Shown in pieces: positions 58,401 through 61,400 of a stretch of 64,000 bases of DNA. This DNA comes from Chlamydomonas sphaeroides (Eukaryota > Chlorophyta > Chlorophyceae > Chlamydomonadales > Chlamydomonadaceae), in assembly GCA_001662425.1 (NCBI GenBank), contig BDDC01000243.1, forward strand, positions 1-64,000, in the 5' to 3' direction. The stretch's first letter is position 1; each line of letters opens with the position of its first letter. Under the pieces are notes generated by a model. That model did not search any database. It saw only the letters and a list, made by a program, of their open reading frames with translations, and was not told the DNA's origin. Both the position numbers and the translations under genes were made by a program.

Positions 58401-61400
58401 TATTCTATGTGGCGTGCCACGCGCTCCAATGCACATGTGACTTGAGTGCTGCCCCGTGCGCAGGCCTGGAAGCAAGGCTACTTTGAAGGCAAGGATGAAC
58501 CGACGGACACCTCTCACACATGGGTTGGGAATCTCAAGGAGAACCGCGGCATGCGCTTATAGCTTTGTCCTGTGTTGGATAACCGTGTGATCCTGCACCG
58601 CAGGCTCCGAGAAGCTGCAGAAGCTGATGCTGCGCGCCCAGGTGAGCAGATGGCCGGGGGCGGGCAGCAGGGAGCTAGCGATACATGGGCCTTGCAGTGC
58701 CTAGTGCACGGCGGCCAGGCATCGCACGGCCGGCTCCCCAACCTTTCATCCATGCTCGCATGCGTCCCGTCACCTCACCAGGCGTACATGGACAACAGCT
58801 CCATGTACGGCAACAGCGTGGTCAGCCCGCACAGCAAGGGCGCGGTGGGCGGCGTGGTGGCTGGCAAGCAGCTCGACATGCTGCAGGAGGTGTACGGCGT
58901 AGGGTTCAACACCTTCTCCTTCAGCGGCGGTGCGTGCGTTGCCAGCTTCATTTGGGGGTCCTGCTAGTGGAGCATGCCCCCTTGTATGCGTGGCCTTTGT
59001 AAGACACTTGCTTGGGCTGCTGCTGGCCACTGAGATGTGCTCGCCCGCAGGCAGTGGCAGCTACACATACCGCTTTAAGACGCAGAGGTGGAAATAAAGG
59101 GCACTGTGGGGGCAGGCTGGCGTGCGTTTACTAGGTTGTAGTTAGTTGCCTACTCGCACGTTATGGTCGTAACAACCCCGTGCCATGTCTCCTCCACCCG
59201 CCGCATGTGCTCCACACTGAAGCACGCTGAGCACCAAGATTGGCTTCTCCATCTCCTTCAAAGACATGTTTGGTTTGCAGGGCGGCGGCGGCGGTGGCAC
59301 AGGCTTCTGGTGCGCATTGACGGCTTGCACTACTTGTACATGGCTTACACTGCTAATTTCACACGCCGTCAACAAGCTTGCTTTTCCTGCTGCTAACGCT
59401 CTACTTGTACGTGTGCTACCTGCAGGATGGAGAACCACGATGAGAACATGTACGGCTTCGAGCTCGAGTTCAACAGCCAGCTGCTGCAGGACACAGAGCG
59501 CGAGCGCACCGTGAGCTTCACGCTCAAGGACAAGGACGTGGGCGACGCGTTCCTGGTTAAGGTTTGTTTTTCCCTTGCTTGCCGCACTACTGGGCTTGCG
59601 TCCGTCCCACCCCCACCACCCGTTGATTCCCCACCCCTTATGGCCCCCGACCACCCGCCTGCCCCATATGCCATCAGATCAAACCCGACCTTGCGTATGG
59701 CACACCTATGTTTGACGTGCTGGCAGGTACAGCGGGTTATGAGCTCTGAGCAAGCGGGGCAATGCACGCGCCACTTGTCATGACGCGACTACTGTATGGC
59801 CACGACACCTCCGCTTGTGTGCGCAGGCCGCAGCAAGTGCCCCCACGAGCCAGGCACACTGAAGCGGGAAGACATGAAGCTCTCGGTTGTCGGATCAAAC
59901 GTCCAGGTTGGCCTTACAATGACCACGCCAGCGCAGCTGGTGTGCGTGGCAGCAACTCCTTCCGCGCCTGACGGGAGGGGTTGGGCCAAGCTGTTGCAAG
60001 CTTACTTGCTTGTAGCTTGCTTGGTCATGCGCGCTTACGTGTAGCTGTAGCTTGCCTTCACTAGGCCATAGGGGCAGGCTGCCTGCTGCTGTGACCTGGT
60101 AGGGGGAGACCCACCGATCTGGTGGCGTGGCGGGCAGTCCATTGACACCGCTTACTTGAGAACCTGGTTCAGTACTATGCCGGACGACTTTTTGGCACGT
60201 GTTACGCTGCGCCGCCTACCACACGCAGACCAATATCAAACAGGGTGACGAGGTGCTGTATGAGATGCTGCTCGAGAACAAGGGCGGCACGAACGAGAAG
60301 GTGGGGCTGTAACGGTTGACCGAGCGAATCGGCTACGGCATCAGCGGTGTGAAGAGCCAGAGCCGTACGTGCCACATGTGGTGGCACAGCATGGCAACGT
60401 GTATAATTGATGGCTTTATGCGACGACCTTACTCCGGCAGGTCGACCTGAAGCTTGGCCCCGACCTGGCCACCAACGCCAACGGCTTGTACCTGCAGCTC
60501 ATGGGCGCACCATGTGAGGCCGTTGCTGCTCTGGATGGAGCGCATTGCCGGCATTGCTTTGCCAAGCAAGCCAGCATGTTGTGGACGTGCATGCCTCACT
60601 TGCACTTGCGTGCTCGCATGGCAGGGGTGTCGCCTGTGCCCTTCGAGATCCCCGGGCCCTTTGGCAAGCAGACCAAGGCCCTCGTCAGCGCAAGGTGCAG
60701 CCCCAAACACATCTCGGGCACGGTTGACATCGCGGCCAAGGGAATGTGCGACTCGGGTGAGGCTCGCTCGTTCCATCGCACACATGACGTGCGCACTAAA
60801 TGTTGCGGCCCCTTGCTTCTGGGTCAAGGCCTGGCGATCCCACTCTCACTCCTGCCCGCACCTGCACGTCTATGGCCGCAGCCGAGCTCTCGCGGACCCC
60901 GCTCACGCTTCAGTGCTATAGCCGCTGCCCTCTGGCACAGTGGCCGCAGGTCTGGATCCGTTTCTGGGGTTATTAGCCGCACGTTTTGTGTTGTGCCGTT
61001 TGCTTTGGAGGGACCGCTAACGGCACATGGGTGTGAGGATGGCTGTGCCTGCTCAGGCAAGCATACAGGTGGTAGTTGCTAGTGAGCATACCCGCTGGCT
61101 GCTTGCTGCCCCTACGCTCACGGCAGGCCTGGCCCGCAAGCGAGCCCATCATCTACAACCGCACAGACTTCGCCACTCAGAAGGCGAGCAGGGATAGGGC
61201 CCGTGTGGGGTTCAGGCAGAGCAGCCCAACTTTCCCAAGCGGCAGCTGAGGGCCTGTCGTCACACGATAACCAAATGTGCCTGCTGCCACCTCTCGTATG
61301 CAGCGCATCCGCCTCACTCTGTTCAACCCAGCCTATGCCATACAAAAGTGGAAGACGCACCTGCGGCTTAACGGCACAAAGGTGGGGCGCGAAGGGCGGG

